Below, piece by piece: positions 45,052 to 60,757 of a stretch of DNA of 64,000 nucleotides (position 1 is its first letter; every line of letters starts with the position of its first letter). Under the pieces are notes generated by a model. The model saw only the letters and a list, made by a program, of their open reading frames with translations, searched no databases and was not told the DNA's origin. The translations under genes and the position numbers were made by a program. The stretch is from Apoda limacodes (Eukaryota; Arthropoda; Insecta; Lepidoptera; Limacodidae), in NCBI GenBank assembly GCA_946406115.1, contig OX291561.1, forward strand, positions 5,820,273 through 5,884,272, read 5' to 3'.

Positions 45052-46675
45052 TCATTTTATATAGTATCCATAAGTATAAACTTCATGTTCATGTATTGTT
45101 TTTGAATATGACTTCGATGGATCAGGGTCACATGAGGTGACGGGTTTTAAAAGAGCTTCAAAGTCTGCATATATTACAAAAGGTAATTTTAATTTTCTTT
45201 GAAACTTATCAAAATAGATTTCATCATTATTTGTTTTCCGATTAAACCAATTTTTTCCTTTTTTATGAATTCCTGGTAATTCAGTAACAATATGAGCACA
45301 GTCATGTTTTTGGTGATTAATTAAATTAACTTTAGATTTAAAATATAAAAGGCAGCCATCACAGATATGAATAGCATTATTTCGATTTGTTATTTGTTTA
45401 CTTACCAAGCGTGATAATTTTTTTATAAAACAATAATGATCATTTGAACCATTGTTTAAAAATAATAAGTTAATGTGTAATTCTTTACGACATTTTGTAA
45501 AATATAATGGTCCAACGATGATATTACATTTTTTTTCTTTGTTAAAATCTAATCCGAAAACATTGATACTAATGTTATTCTGTTTTTCTACCTTGGGTAT
45601 ATCCGATAATTTGATCGGGAACTGTATATTAATAAACTTTAGTTTATTTTGATTCCTCAAGTATGATGATACCCTTTCGGAATTTTTGTATACAGGATAT
45701 AGTGCGGATAGTAAAGCCCACTTAAAACATTGTTGATCGTTATTTTTTACATTTATGACTGCTTTTTTACGCTTAATATCTAAAGGTAATTCAATAAACG
45801 AAGACCCCCGTAAGGGATTGAACTTATTAACATTCATTTCTAAGAACTGAATTTTTTGTAAAGTCCATCCACTATCTTTTGTTTCGAAATCACGCATTTT
45901 ATTTTTAATGTCTTCGCTTAAAGTTTCTAAATAATTTTCTAATTCGTCTCCTAAAGAAATAGTCCAATTTTTTGTTTGAAAATCGAAAGAATTTTTTAAA
46001 TCTTTTGTTTCCTGTTCAAAATCTGCATGAATAATAAAATTAACTTTAACAATAGTTAACTCTTTTAAACATTCCTGAATAAGAAATATTATCGAATCTT
46101 TAATTGATGCTATGAATACTTCAGGAGTTTGTATTTTAAGTGACTCATCAGCTTTAGGTGATACAATTCTATACGTTAAGACCCGAGACCCAAAAGCAAC
46201 TGATATAACAGAGACATTATGTAAATTATGATAACGAATAAGACATTTCACTTTGTGTTCCTTAGATCGTAAGTGCTGAGCATAGAATCTTTGGCTAACT
46301 TGTAAATCACATATTTGACACATAACATTCTGTCTATGTGTTGTATTGGAAGATGATGACGTCGATGCTTGTTGTAAATCTTCAACACTAATATCAGCTT
46401 GCCTCTTCAAACCTCGACCGACTTGAATTGAAGATTTTCTGTAGGTATAACATGCTTATGTTAATATAAGAACACAAATATGTAACATAAAATTTAAATA
46501 AGTTTAGTTAGAATGTATACCTGAATGCTTCCTCAACTTCTGTACAGATGTTAAACAGTGAAGTGTCATAATACGGATTTTCCAGAGCATTATCTTCATA
46601 ATTCTCACACGCTCTCATTAGTTCTTTTTCTTCTTCTTCAATAACATTTTGAAAAACAACACTTTCTACTGACAT
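45052..46675 (-). CDS. Truncated polB fragment, unit 6 (C5, open)
   Basis: Open exon 2 with Lys variant (NQNKLKF), the state also seen in the Maverick body. Confidence 0.88.
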
Positions 46676-46851
46676 GGTGGAAATAAACCAGTTTAGCTTT
46701 GCTTGTATTGTTCGATTTTTCTCTTATATATACAAGTCGATAAGGTGATTAATATATTAGTTGATGGTTAATTAATAGTTGATCGTTACTAATTAGATAC
46801 TCATAATTTTTTTTAACGATGGTTCCTATAAATTAATTTAGCTATTAGAGA

Positions 46852-47505
46852 TTACTTTTTAAAAAAGTATTTTTTACAGTTATTGGTTTCTGCTATTTGC
46901 TTTGTGATATCAAATATGATACCCTTCGTTTGCTCATATTTTTCATCTTTTGTATCCGTATAATATTTGATCCTCACTTCTGAGTGTTTCCAATGTTCAT
47001 CAACTGGTACTTTTTTCAATTTTATGAGGTCATACACCTCTATTTTCAACATATGTGTAGCATGAGCCCCATCATCATTATTAGTAGACAAGTATGTGAC
47101 GCCAGGGATACTATCTTTTGAAGTTCTCGCCACTGTAGAGCTGAGTTATTTTTCTTCTGATTGGTCCCCTCAAAGAATGAGTCGATACTATTTCGACGAG
47201 ACCGTTTGAGCTTTATTGTTTTTAAGGCTTTCTCAGTCGATTGCTCATCCTCCGATGTAGCGTAGTAGTAATGCTTGAACGTGTTTTCTTCCATTACGTT
47301 AAATGTTGAATTCTGTAATAAAATAAGCCTATGCTTTAAAAACATATTTGTATAATAATTTGAATCAAAAATTTGTCTACAGTAAAAACCTAAACAAAAT
47401 TGGTTTAAGTAATAGACATTCAAACAAACAGATTATTTTTCAGGGTCTGTAATATATAATAAATATAGATAAAGAATTATAAAGCAAAAAAACACATACC
47501 TCCAT
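46852..47505 (-). CDS. Unknown Maverick gene, unit 6
   Basis: Matches unit 1. Confidence 0.48.
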
Positions 47506-47832
47506 AGCTTTTTTGAAGTAAATAGAACCAGCCTCAGTATCACACAGGATGAATTAAATCACTTGATGATAAATTTTAACTCGAATACTATGGACTAGTG
47601 TTTATGGATCCTGGTTTCAATACATGCAACGATATTAAATAGCCCTTCACACATAATATAATTGCGATTGTCTAATAGATTCCTTCTCTTCATTAGTTAA
47701 TGGAAGTGGACATTTTTAAAAACAATTTATCCTATGTATATTGCTAATATCTTTGTAAATGCTTTCCATAAACATTTTTGCACAATTAGGCCCTGTGTAT
47801 GTTCTGTATGTAGACAGCTTATCATCATACGA

Positions 47833-49456
47833 TCATTTTATATAGTATCCATAAGTATAAACTTCATGTTCATGTATTGTTTTTGAATATGACTTCGATG
47901 GATCAGGGTCACATGAGGTGACGGGTTTTAAAAGAGCTTCAAAGTCTGCATATATTACAAAAGGTAATTTTAATTTTCTTTGAAACTTATCAAAATAGAT
48001 TTCATCATTATTTGTTTTCCGATTAAACCAATTTTTTCCTTTTTTATGAATTCCTGGTAATTCAGTAACAATATGAGCACAGTCATGTTTTTGGTGATTA
48101 ATTAAATTAACTTTAGATTTAAAATATAAAAGGCAGCCATCACAGATATGAATAGCATTATTTCGATTTGTTATTTGTTTACTTACCAAGCGTGATAATT
48201 TTTTTATAAAACAATAATGATCATTTGAACCATTGTTTAAAAATAATAAGTTAATGTGTAATTCTTTACGACATTTTGTAAAATATAATGGTCCAACGAT
48301 GATATTACATTTTTTTTCTTTGTTAAAATCTAATCCGAAAACATTGATACTAATGTTATTCTGTTTTTCTACCTTGGGTATATCCGATAATTTGATCGGG
48401 AACTGTATATTAATAAACTTTAGTTTATTTTGATTCCTCAAGTATGATGATACCCTTTCGGAATTTTTGTATACAGGATATAGTGCGGATAGTAAAGCCC
48501 ACTTAAAACATTGTTGATCGTTATTTTTTACATTTATGACTGCTTTTTTACGCTTAATATCTAAAGGTAATTCAATAAACGAAGACCCCCGTAAGGGATT
48601 GAACTTATTAACATTCATTTCTAAGAACTGAATTTTTTGTAAAGTCCATCCACTATCTTTTGTTTCGAAATCACGCATTTTATTTTTAATGTCTTCGCTT
48701 AAAGTTTCTAAATAATTTTCTAATTCGTCTCCTAAAGAAATAGTCCAATTTTTTGTTTGAAAATCGAAAGAATTTTTTAAATCTTTTGTTTCCTGTTCAA
48801 AATCTGCATGAATAATAAAATTAACTTTAACAATAGTTAACTCTTTTAAACATTCCTGAATAAGAAATATTATCGAATCTTTAATTGATGCTATGAATAC
48901 TTCAGGAGTTTGTATTTTAAGTGACTCATCAGCTTTAGGTGATACAATTCTATACGTTAAGACCCGAGACCCAAAAGCAACTGATATAACAGAGACATTA
49001 TGTAAATTATGATAACGAATAAGACATTTCACTTTGTGTTCCTTAGATCGTAAGTGCTGAGCATAGAATCTTTGGCTAACTTGTAAATCACATATTTGAC
49101 ACATAACATTCTGTCTATGTGTTGTATTGGAAGATGATGACGTCGATGCTTGTTGTAAATCTTCAACACTAATATCAGCTTGCCTCTTCAAACCTCGACC
49201 GACTTGAATTGAAGATTTTCTGTAGGTATAACATGCTTATGTTAATATAAGAACACAAATATGTAACATAAAATTTAAATAAGTTTAGTTAGAATGTATA
49301 CCTGAATGCTTCCTCAACTTCTGTACAGATGTTAAACAGTGAAGTGTCATAATACGGATTTTCCAGAGCATTATCTTCATAATTCTCACACGCTCTCATT
49401 AGTTCTTTTTCTTCTTCTTCAATAACATTTTGAAAAACAACACTTTCTACTGACAT
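47833..49456 (-). CDS. Truncated polB fragment, unit 7 (C5, open)
   Basis: Open exon 2 with Lys variant, as unit 6. Confidence 0.88.
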
Positions 49457-49632
49457 GGTGGAAATAAACCAGTTTAGCTTTGCTTGTATTGTTCGATTTT
49501 TCTCTTATATATACAAGTCGATAAGGTGATTAATATATTAGTTGATGGTTAATTAATAGTTGATCGTTACTAATTAGATACTCATAATTTTTTTTAACGA
49601 TGGTTCCTATAAATTAATTTAGCTATTAGAGA

Positions 49633-50286
49633 TTACTTTTTAAAAAAGTATTTTTTACAGTTATTGGTTTCTGCTATTTGCTTTGTGATATCAAATATGA
49701 TACCCTTCGTTTGCTCATATTTTTCATCTTTTGTATCCGTATAATATTTGATCCTCACTTCTGAGTGTTTCCAATGTTCATCAACTGGTACTTTTTTCAA
49801 TTTTATGAGGTCATACACCTCTATTTTCAACATATGTGTAGCATGAGCCCCATCATCATTATTAGTAGACAAGTATGTGACGCCAGGGATACTATCTTTT
49901 GAAGTTCTCGCCACTGTAGAGCTGAGTTATTTTTCTTCTGATTGGTCCCCTCAAAGAATGAGTCGATACTATTTCGACGAGACCGTTTGAGCTTTATTGT
50001 TTTTAAGGCTTTCTCAGTCGATTGCTCATCCTCCGATGTAGCGTAGTAGTAATGCTTGAACGTGTTTTCTTCCATTACGTTAAATGTTGAATTCTGTAAT
50101 AAAATAAGCCTATGCTTTAAAAACATATTTGTATAATAATTTGAATCAAAAATTTGTCTACAGTAAAAACCTAAACAAAATTGGTTTAAGTAATAGACAT
50201 TCAAACAAACAGATTATTTTTCAGGGTCTGTAATATATAATAAATATAGATAAAGAATTATAAAGCAAAAAAACACATACCTCCAT
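49633..50286 (-). CDS. Unknown Maverick gene, unit 7
   Basis: Matches unit 1. Confidence 0.48.
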
Positions 50287-50613
50287 AGCTTTTTTGAAGT
50301 AAATAGAACCAGCCTCAGTATCACACAGGATGAATTAAATCACTTGATGATAAATTTTAACTCGAATACTATGGACTAGTGTTTATGGATCCTGGTTTCA
50401 ATACATGCAACGATATTAAATAGCCCTTCACACATAATATAATTGCGATTGTCTAATAGATTCCTTCTCTTCATTAGTTAATGGAAGTGGACATTTTTAA
50501 AAACAATTTATCCTATGTATATTGCTAATATCTTTGTAAATGCTTTCCATAAACATTTTTGCACAATTAGGCCCTGTGTATGTTCTGTATGTAGACAGCT
50601 TATCATCATACGA

Positions 50614-52238
50614 TCATTTTATATAGTATCCATAAGTATAAACTTCATGTTCATGTATTGTTTTTGAATATGACTTCGATGGATCAGGGTCACATGAGGT
50701 GACGGGTTTTAAAAGAGCTTCAAAGTCTGCATATATTACAAAAGGTAATTTTAATTTTCTTTGAAACTTATCAAAATAGATTTCATCATTATTTGTTTTC
50801 CGATTAAACCAATTTTTTCCTTTTTTATGAATTCCTGGTAATTCAGTAACAATATGAGCACAGTCATGTTTTTGGTGATTAATTAAATTAACTTTAGATT
50901 TAAAATATAAAAGGCAGCCATCACAGATATGAATAGCATTATTTCGATTTGTTATTTGTTTACTTACCAAGCGTGATAATTTTTTTATAAAACAATAATG
51001 ATCATTTGAACCATTGTTTAAAAATAATAAGTTAATGTGTAATTCTTTACGACATTTTGTAAAATATAATGGTCCAACGATGATATTACATTTTTTTTCT
51101 TTGTTAAAATCTAATCCGAAAACATTGATACTAATGTTATTCTGTTTTTCTACCTTGGGTATATCCGATAATTTGATCGGGAACTGTATATTAATAAACT
51201 TTAGTCTATTTTGATTCCTCAAGTATGATGATACCCTTTCGGAATTTTTGTATACAGGATATAGTGCGGATAGTAAAGCCCACTTAAAACATTGTTGATC
51301 GTTATTTTTTACATTTATGACTGCTTTTTTACGCTTAATATCTAAAGGTAATTCAATAAACGAAGACCCCCCGTAAGGGATTGAACTTATTAACATTCAT
51401 TTCTAAGAACTGAATTTTTTGTAAAGTCCATCCACTATCTTTTGTTTCGAAATCACGCATTTTATTTTTAATGTCTTCGCTTAAAGTTTCTAAATAATTT
51501 TCTAATTCGTCTCCTAAAGAAATAGTCCAATTTTTTGTTTGAAAATCGAAAGAATTTTTTAAATCTTTTGTTTCCTGTTCAAAATCTGCATGAATAATAA
51601 AATTAACTTTAACAATAGTTAACTCTTTTAAACATTCCTGAATAAGAAATATTATCGAATCTTTAATTGATGCTATGAATACTTCAGGAGTTTGTATTTT
51701 AAGTGACTCATCAGCTTTAGGTGATACAATTCTATACGTTAAGACCCGAGACCCAAAAGCAACTGATATAACAGAGACATTATGTAAATTATGATAACGA
51801 ATAAGACATTTCACTTTGTGTTCCTTAGATCGTAAGTGCTGAGCATAGAATCTTTGGCTAACTTGTAAATCACATATTTGACACATAACATTCTGTCTAT
51901 GTGTTGTATTGGAAGATGATGACGTCGATGCTTGTTGTAAATCTTCAACACTAATATCAGCTTGCCTCTTCAAACCTCGACCGACTTGAATTGAAGATTT
52001 TCTGTAGGTATAACATGCTTATGTTAATATAAGAACACAAATATGTAACATAAAATTTAAATAAGTTTAGTTAGAATGTATACCTGAATGCTTCCTCAAC
52101 TTCTGTACAGATGTTAAACAGTGAAGTGTCATAATACGGATTTTCCAGAGCATTATCTTCATAATTCTCACACGCTCTCATTAGTTCTTTTTCTTCTTCT
52201 TCAATAACATTTTGAAAAACAACACTTTCTACTGACAT
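50614..52238 (-). pseudogene. Truncated polB fragment, unit 8 (C6, frameshifted)
   Basis: C6 run near 51,378 with Arg variant, like units 1-3, although its neighbours on both sides are C5/Lys. Confidence 0.88.
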
Positions 52239-52414
52239 GGTGGAAATAAACCAGTTTAGCTTTGCTTGTATTGTTCGATTTTTCTCTTATATATACAAGT
52301 CGATAAGGTGATTAATATATTAGTTGATGGTTAATTAATAGTTGATCGTTACTAATTAGATACTCATAATTTTTTTTAACGATGGTTCCTATAAATTAAT
52401 TTAGCTATTAGAGA

Positions 52415-53068
52415 TTACTTTTTAAAAAAGTATTTTTTACAGTTATTGGTTTCTGCTATTTGCTTTGTGATATCAAATATGATACCCTTCGTTTGCTCAT
52501 ATTTTTCATCTTTTGTATCCGTATAATATTTGATCCTCACTTCTGAGTGTTTCCAATGTTCATCAACTGGTACTTTTTTCAATTTTATGAGGTCATACAC
52601 CTCTATTTTCAACATATGTGTAGCATGAGCCCCATCATCATTATTAGTAGACAAGTATGTGACGCCAGGGATACTATCTTTTGAAGTTCTCGCCACTGTA
52701 GAGCTGAGTTATTTTTCTTCTGATTGGTCCCCTCAAAGAATGAGTCGATACTATTTCGACGAGACCGTTTGAGCTTTATTGTTTTTAAGGCTTTCTCAGT
52801 CGATTGCTCATCCTCCGATGTAGCGTAGTAGTAATGCTTGAACGTGTTTTCTTCCATTACGTTAAATGTTGAATTCTGTAATAAAATAAGCCTATGCTTT
52901 AAAAACATATTTGTATAATAATTTGAATCAAAAATTTGTCTACAGTAAAAACCTAAACAAAATTGGTTTAAGTAATAGACATTCAAACAAACAGATTATT
53001 TTTCAGGGTCTGTAATATATAATAAATATAGATAAAGAATTATAAAGCAAAAAAACACATACCTCCAT
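52415..53068 (-). CDS. Unknown Maverick gene, unit 8
   Basis: Matches unit 1. Confidence 0.48.
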
Positions 53069-53395
53069 AGCTTTTTTGAAGTAAATAGAACCAGCCTCAG
53101 TATCACACAGGATGAATTAAATCACTTGATGATAAATTTTAACTCGAATACTATGGACTAGTGTTTATGGATCCTGGTTTCAATACATGCAACGATATTA
53201 AATAGCCCTTCACACATAATATAATTGCGATTGTCTAATAGATTCCTTCTCTTCATTAGTTAATGGAAGTGGACATTTTTAAAAACAATTTATCCTATGT
53301 ATATTGCTAATATCTTTGTAAATGCTTTCCATAAACATTTTTGCACAATTAGGCCCTGTGTATGTTCTGTATGTAGACAGCTTATCATCATACGA

Positions 53396-55019
53396 TCATT
53401 TTATATAGTATCCATAAGTATAAACTTCATGTTCATGTATTGTTTTTGAATATGACTTCGATGGATCAGGGTCACATGAGGTGACGGGTTTTAAAAGAGC
53501 TTCAAAGTCTGCATATATTACAAAAGGTAATTTTAATTTTCTTTGAAACTTATCAAAATAGATTTCATCATTATTTGTTTTCCGATTAAACCAATTTTTT
53601 CCTTTTTTATGAATTCCTGGTAATTCAGTAACAATATGAGCACAGTCATGTTTTTGGTGATTAATTAAATTAACTTTAGATTTAAAATATAAAAGGCAGC
53701 CATCACAGATATGAATAGCATTATTTCGATTTGTTATTTGTTTACTTACCAAGCGTGATAATTTTTTTATAAAACAATAATGATCATTTGAACCATTGTT
53801 TAAAAATAATAAGTTAATGTGTAATTCTTTACGACATTTTGTAAAATATAATGGTCCAACGATGATATTACATTTTTTTTCTTTGTTAAAATCTAATCCG
53901 AAAACATTGATACTAATGTTATTCTGTTTTTCTACCTTGGGTATATCCGATAATTTGATCGGGAACTGTATATTAATAAACTTTAGTTTATTTTGATTCC
54001 TCAAGTATGATGATACCCTTTCGGAATTTTTGTATACAGGATATAGTGCGGATAGTAAAGCCCACTTAAAACATTGTTGATCGTTATTTTTTACATTTAT
54101 GACTGCTTTTTTACGCTTAATATCTAAAGGTAATTCAATAAACGAAGACCCCCGTAAGGGATTGAACTTATTAACATTCATTTCTAAGAACTGAATTTTT
54201 TGTAAAGTCCATCCACTATCTTTTGTTTCGAAATCACGCATTTTATTTTTAATGTCTTCGCTTAAAGTTTCTAAATAATTTTCTAATTCGTCTCCTAAAG
54301 AAATAGTCCAATTTTTTGTTTGAAAATCGAAAGAATTTTTTAAATCTTTTGTTTCCTGTTCAAAATCTGCATGAATAATAAAATTAACTTTAACAATAGT
54401 TAACTCTTTTAAACATTCCTGAATAAGAAATATTATCGAATCTTTAATTGATGCTATGAATACTTCAGGAGTTTGTATTTTAAGTGACTCATCAGCTTTA
54501 GGTGATACAATTCTATACGTTAAGACCCGAGACCCAAAAGCAACTGATATAACAGAGACATTATGTAAATTATGATAACGAATAAGACATTTCACTTTGT
54601 GTTCCTTAGATCGTAAGTGCTGAGCATAGAATCTTTGGCTAACTTGTAAATCACATATTTGACACATAACATTCTGTCTATGTGTTGTATTGGAAGATGA
54701 TGACGTCGATGCTTGTTGTAAATCTTCAACACTAATATCAGCTTGCCTCTTCAAACCTCGACCGACTTGAATTGAAGATTTTCTGTAGGTATAACATGCT
54801 TATGTTAATATAAGAACACAAATATGTAACATAAAATTTAAATAAGTTTAGTTAGAATGTATACCTGAATGCTTCCTCAACTTCTGTACAGATGTTAAAC
54901 AGTGAAGTGTCATAATACGGATTTTCCAGAGCATTATCTTCATAATTCTCACACGCTCTCATTAGTTCTTTTTCTTCTTCTTCAATAACATTTTGAAAAA
55001 CAACACTTTCTACTGACAT
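53396..55019 (-). CDS. Truncated polB fragment, unit 9 (C5, open)
   Basis: Open exon 2 with Lys variant. Confidence 0.88.
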
Positions 55020-55195
55020 GGTGGAAATAAACCAGTTTAGCTTTGCTTGTATTGTTCGATTTTTCTCTTATATATACAAGTCGATAAGGTGATTAATATA
55101 TTAGTTGATGGTTAATTAATAGTTGATCGTTACTAATTAGATACTCATAATTTTTTTTAACGATGGTTCCTATAAATTAATTTAGCTATTAGAGA

Positions 55196-55848
55196 TTACT
55201 TTTTAAAAAAGTATTTTTTACAGTTATTGGTTTCTGCTATTTGCTTTGTGATATCAAATATGATACCCTTCGTTTGCTCATATTTTTCATCTTTTGTATC
55301 CGTATAATATTTGATCCTCACTTCTGAGTGTTTCCAATGTTCATCAACTGGTACTTTTTTCAATTTTATGAGGTCATACACCTCTATTTTCAACATATGT
55401 GTAGCATGAGCCCCATCATCATTATTAGTAGACAAGTATGTGACGCCAGGGATACTATCTTTTGAAGTTCTCGCCACTGTAGAGCTGAGTTATTTTTCTT
55501 CTGATTGGTCCCCTCAAAGAATGAGTCGATACTATTTCGACGAGACCGTTTGAGCTTTATTGTTTTTAAGGCTTTCTCAGTCGATTGCTCATCCTCCGAT
55601 GTAGCGTAGTAGTAATGCTTAACGTGTTTTCTTCCATTACGTTAAATGTTGAATTCTGTAATAAAATAAGCCTATGCTTTAAAAACATATTTGTATAATA
55701 ATTTGAATCAAAAATTTGTCTACAGTAAAAACCTAAACAAAATTGGTTTAAGTAATAGACATTCAAACAAACAGATTATTTTTCAGGGTCTGTAATATAT
55801 AATAAATATAGATAAAGAATTATAAAGCAAAAAAACACATACCTCCAT
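55196..55848 (-). pseudogene. Unknown Maverick gene, unit 9 (frameshifted)
   Basis: One G is missing near 55,620 (GCTTAACG for GCTTGAACG), which shifts the frame just after MEENT. It is the only unit in which the first half of this gene is broken. Confidence 0.6.
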
Positions 55849-56175
55849 AGCTTTTTTGAAGTAAATAGAACCAGCCTCAGTATCACACAGGATGAATTAA
55901 ATCACTTGATGATAAATTTTAACTCGAATACTATGGACTAGTGTTTATGGATCCTGGTTTCAATACATGCAACGATATTAAATAGCCCTTCACACATAAT
56001 ATAATTGCGATTGTCTAATAGATTCCTTCTCTTCATTAGTTAATGGAAGTGGACATTTTTAAAAACAATTTATCCTATGTATATTGCTAATATCTTTGTA
56101 AATGCTTTCCATAAACATTTTTGCACAATTAGGCCCTGTGTATGTTCTGTATGTAGACAGCTTATCATCATACGA

Positions 56176-57799
56176 TCATTTTATATAGTATCCATAAGTA
56201 TAAACTTCATGTTCATGTATTGTTTTTGAATATGACTTCGATGGATCAGGGTCACATGAGGTGACGGGTTTTAAAAGAGCTTCAAAGTCTGCGTATATTA
56301 CAAAAGGTAATTTTAATTTTCTTTGAAACTTATCAAAATAGATTTCATCATTATTTGTTTTCCGATTAAACCAATTTTTTCCTTTTTTATGAATTCCTGG
56401 TAATTCAGTAACAATATGAGCACAGTCATGTTTTTGGTGATTAATTAAATTAACTTTAGATTTAAAATATAAAAGGCAGCCATCACAGATATGAATAGCA
56501 TTATTTCGATTTGTTATTTGTTTACTTACCAAGCGTGATAATTTTTTTATAAAACAATAATGATCATTTGAACCATTGTTTAAAAATAATAAGTTAATGT
56601 GTAATTCTTTACGACATTTTGTAAAATATAATGGTCCAACGATGATATTACATTTTTTTTCTTTGTTAAAATCTAATCCGAAAACATTGATACTAATGTT
56701 ATTCTGTTTTTCTACCTTGGGTATATCCGATAATTTGATCGGGAACTGTATATTAATAAACTTTAGTTTATTTTGATTCCTCAAGTATGATGATACCCTT
56801 TCGGAATTTTTGTATACAGGATATAGTGCGGATAGTAAAGCCCACTTAAAACATTGTTGATCGTTATTTTTTACATTTATGACTGCTTTTTTACGCTTAA
56901 TATCTAAAGGTAATTCAATAAACGAAGACCCCCGTAAGGGATTGAACTTATTAACATTCATTTCTAAGAACTGAATTTTTTGTAAAGTCCATCCACTATC
57001 TTTTGTTTCGAAATCACGCATTTTATTTTTAATGTCTTCGCTTAAAGTTTCTAAATAATTTTCTAATTCGTCTCCTAAAGAAATAGTCCAATTTTTTGTT
57101 TGAAAATCGAAAGAATTTTTTAAATCTTTTGTTTCCTGTTCAAAATCTGCATGAATAATAAAATTAACTTTAACAATAGTTAACTCTTTTAAACATTCCT
57201 GAATAAGAAATATTATCGAATCTTTAATTGATGCTATGAATACTTCAGGAGTTTGTATTTTAAGTGACTCATCAGCTTTAGGTGATACAATTCTATACGT
57301 TAAGACCCGAGACCCAAAAGCAACTGATATAACAGAGACATTATGTAAATTATGATAACGAATAAGACATTTCACTTTGTGTTCCTTAGATCGTAAGTGC
57401 TGAGCATAGAATCTTTGGCTAACTTGTAAATCACATATTTGACACATAACATTCTGTCTATGTGTTGTATTGGAAGATGATGACGTCGATGCTTGTTGTA
57501 AATCTTCAACACTAATATCAGCTTGCCTCTTCAAACCTCGACCGACTTGAATTGAAGATTTTCTGTAGGTATAACATGCTTATGTTAATATAAGAACACA
57601 AATATGTAACATAAAATTTAAATAAGTTTAGTTAGAATGTATACCTGAATGCTTCCTCAACTTCTGTACAGATGTTAAACAGTGAAGTGTCATAATACGG
57701 ATTTTCCAGAGCATTATCTTCATAATTCTCACACGCTCTCATTAGTTCTTTTTCTTCTTCTTCAATAACATTTTGAAAAACAACACTTTCTACTGACAT
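56176..57799 (-). CDS. Truncated polB fragment, unit 10 (C5, open)
   Basis: Open exon 2 with Lys variant. A silent private A to G change lies near 56,293. Confidence 0.88.
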
Positions 57800-57975
57800 G
57801 GTGGAAATAAACCAGTTTAGCTTTGCTTGTATTGTTCGATTTTTCTCTTATATATACAAGTCGATAAGGTGATTAATATATTAGTTGATGGTTAATTAAT
57901 AGTTGATCGTTACTAATTAGATACTCATAATTTTTTTTAACGATGGTTCCTATAAATTAATTTAGCTATTAGAGA

Positions 57976-58629
57976 TTACTTTTTAAAAAAGTATTTTTTA
58001 CAGTTATTGGTTTCTGCTATTTGCTTTGTGATATCAAATATGATACCCTTCGTTTGCTCATATTTTTCATCTTTTGTATCCGTATAATATTTGATCCTCA
58101 CTTCTGAGTGTTTCCAATGTTCATCAACTGGTACTTTTTTCAATTTTATGAGGTCATACACCTCTATTTTCAACATATGTGTAGCATGAGCCCCATCATC
58201 ATTATTAGTAGACAAGTATGTGACGCCAGGGATACTATCTTTTGAAGTTCTCGCCACTGTAGAGCTGAGTTATTTTTCTTCTGATTGGTCCCCTCAAAGA
58301 ATGAGTCGATACTATTTCGACGAGACCGTTTGAGCTTTATTGTTTTTAAGGCTTTCTCAGTCGATTGCTCATCCTCCGATGTAGCGTAGTAGTAATGCTT
58401 GAACGTGTTTTCTTCCATTACGTTAAATGTTGAATTCTGTAATAAAATAAGCCTATGCTTTAAAAACATATTTGTATAATAATTTGAATCAAAAATTTGT
58501 CTACAGTAAAAACCTAAACAAAATTGGTTTAAGTAATAGACATTCAAACAAACAGATTATTTTTCAGGGTCTGTAATATATAATAAATATAGATAAAGAA
58601 TTATAAAGCAAAAAAACACATACCTCCAT
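57976..58629 (-). CDS. Unknown Maverick gene, unit 10
   Basis: Matches unit 1. Confidence 0.48.
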
Positions 58630-58956
58630 AGCTTTTTTGAAGTAAATAGAACCAGCCTCAGTATCACACAGGATGAATTAAATCACTTGATGATAAATTT
58701 TAACTCGAATACTATGGACTAGTGTTTATGGATCCTGGTTTCAATACATGCAACGATATTAAATAGCCCTTCACACATAATATAATTGCGATTGTCTAAT
58801 AGATTCCTTCTCTTCATTAGTTAATGGAAGTGGACATTTTTAAAAACAATTTATCCTATGTATATTGCTAATATCTTTGTAAATGCTTTCCATAAACATT
58901 TTTGCACAATTAGGCCCTGTGTATGTTCTGTATGTAGACAGCTTATCATCATACGA

Positions 58957-60581
58957 TCATTTTATATAGTATCCATAAGTATAAACTTCATGTTCATGTA
59001 TTGTTTTTGAATATGACTTCGATGGATCAGGGTCACATGAGGTGACGGGTTTTAAAAGAGCTTCAAAGTCTGCATATATTACAAAAGGTAATTTTAATTT
59101 TCTTTGAAACTTATCAAAATAGATTTCATCATTATTTGTTTTCCGATTAAACCAATTTTTTCCTTTTTTATGAATTCCTGGTAATTCAGTAACAATATGA
59201 GCACAGTCATGTTTTTGGTGATTAATTAAATTAACTTTAGATTTAAAATATAAAAGGCAGCCATCACAGATATGAATAGCATTATTTCGATTTGTTATTT
59301 GTTTACTTACCAAGCGTGATAATTTTTTTATAAAACAATAATGATCATTTGAACCATTGTTTAAAAATAATAAGTTAATGTGTAATTCTTTACGACATTT
59401 TGTAAAATATAATGGTCCAACGATGATATTACATTTTTTTTCTTTGTTAAAATCTAATCCGAAAACATTGATACTAATGTTATTCTGTTTTTCTACCTTG
59501 GGTATATCCGATAATTTGATCGGGAACTGTATATTAATAAACTTTAGTCTATTTTGATTCCTCAAGTATGATGATACCCTTTCGGAATTTTTGTATACAG
59601 GATATAGTGCGGATAGTAAAGCCCACTTAAAACATTGTTGATCGTTATTTTTTACATTTATGACTGCTTTTTTACGCTTAATATCTAAAGGTAATTCAAT
59701 AAACGAAGACCCCCCGTAAGGGATTGAACTTATTAACATTCATTTCTAAGAACTGAATTTTTTGTAAAGTCCATCCACTATCTTTTGTTTCGAAATCACG
59801 CATTTTATTTTTAATGTCTTCGCTTAAAGTTTCTAAATAATTTTCTAATTCGTCTCCTAAAGAAATAGTCCAATTTTTTGTTTGAAAATCGAAAGAATTT
59901 TTTAAATCTTTTGTTTCCTGTTCAAAATCTGCATGAATAATAAAATTAACTTTAACAATAGTTAACTCTTTTAAACATTCCTGAATAAGAAATATTATCG
60001 AATCTTTAATTGATGCTATGAATACTTCAGGAGTTTGTATTTTAAGTGACTCATCAGCTTTAGGTGATACAATTCTATACGTTAAGACCCGAGACCCAAA
60101 AGCAACTGATATAACAGAGACATTATGTAAATTATGATAACGAATAAGACATTTCACTTTGTGTTCCTTAGATCGTAAGTGCTGAGCATAGAATCTTTGG
60201 CTAACTTGTAAATCACATATTTGACACATAACATTCTGTCTATGTGTTGTATTGGAAGATGATGACGTCGATGCTTGTTGTAAATCTTCAACACTAATAT
60301 CAGCTTGCCTCTTCAAACCTCGACCGACTTGAATTGAAGATTTTCTGTAGGTATAACATGCTTATGTTAATATAAGAACACAAATATGTAACATAAAATT
60401 TAAATAAGTTTAGTTAGAATGTATACCTGAATGCTTCCTCAACTTCTGTACAGATGTTAAACAGTGAAGTGTCATAATACGGATTTTCCAGAGCATTATC
60501 TTCATAATTCTCACACGCTCTCATTAGTTCTTTTTCTTCTTCTTCAATAACATTTTGAAAAACAACACTTTCTACTGACAT
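58957..60581 (-). pseudogene. Truncated polB fragment, unit 11 (C6, frameshifted)
   Basis: C6 run near 59,721 with Arg variant, three units after unit 8 with the same state. Confidence 0.88.
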
Positions 60582-60757
60582 GGTGGAAATAAACCAGTTT
60601 AGCTTTGCTTGTATTGTTCGATTTTTCTCTTATATATACAAGTCGATAAGGTGATTAATATATTAGTTGATGGTTAATTAATAGTTGATCGTTACTAATT
60701 AGATACTCATAATTTTTTTTAACGATGGTTCCTATAAATTAATTTAGCTATTAGAGA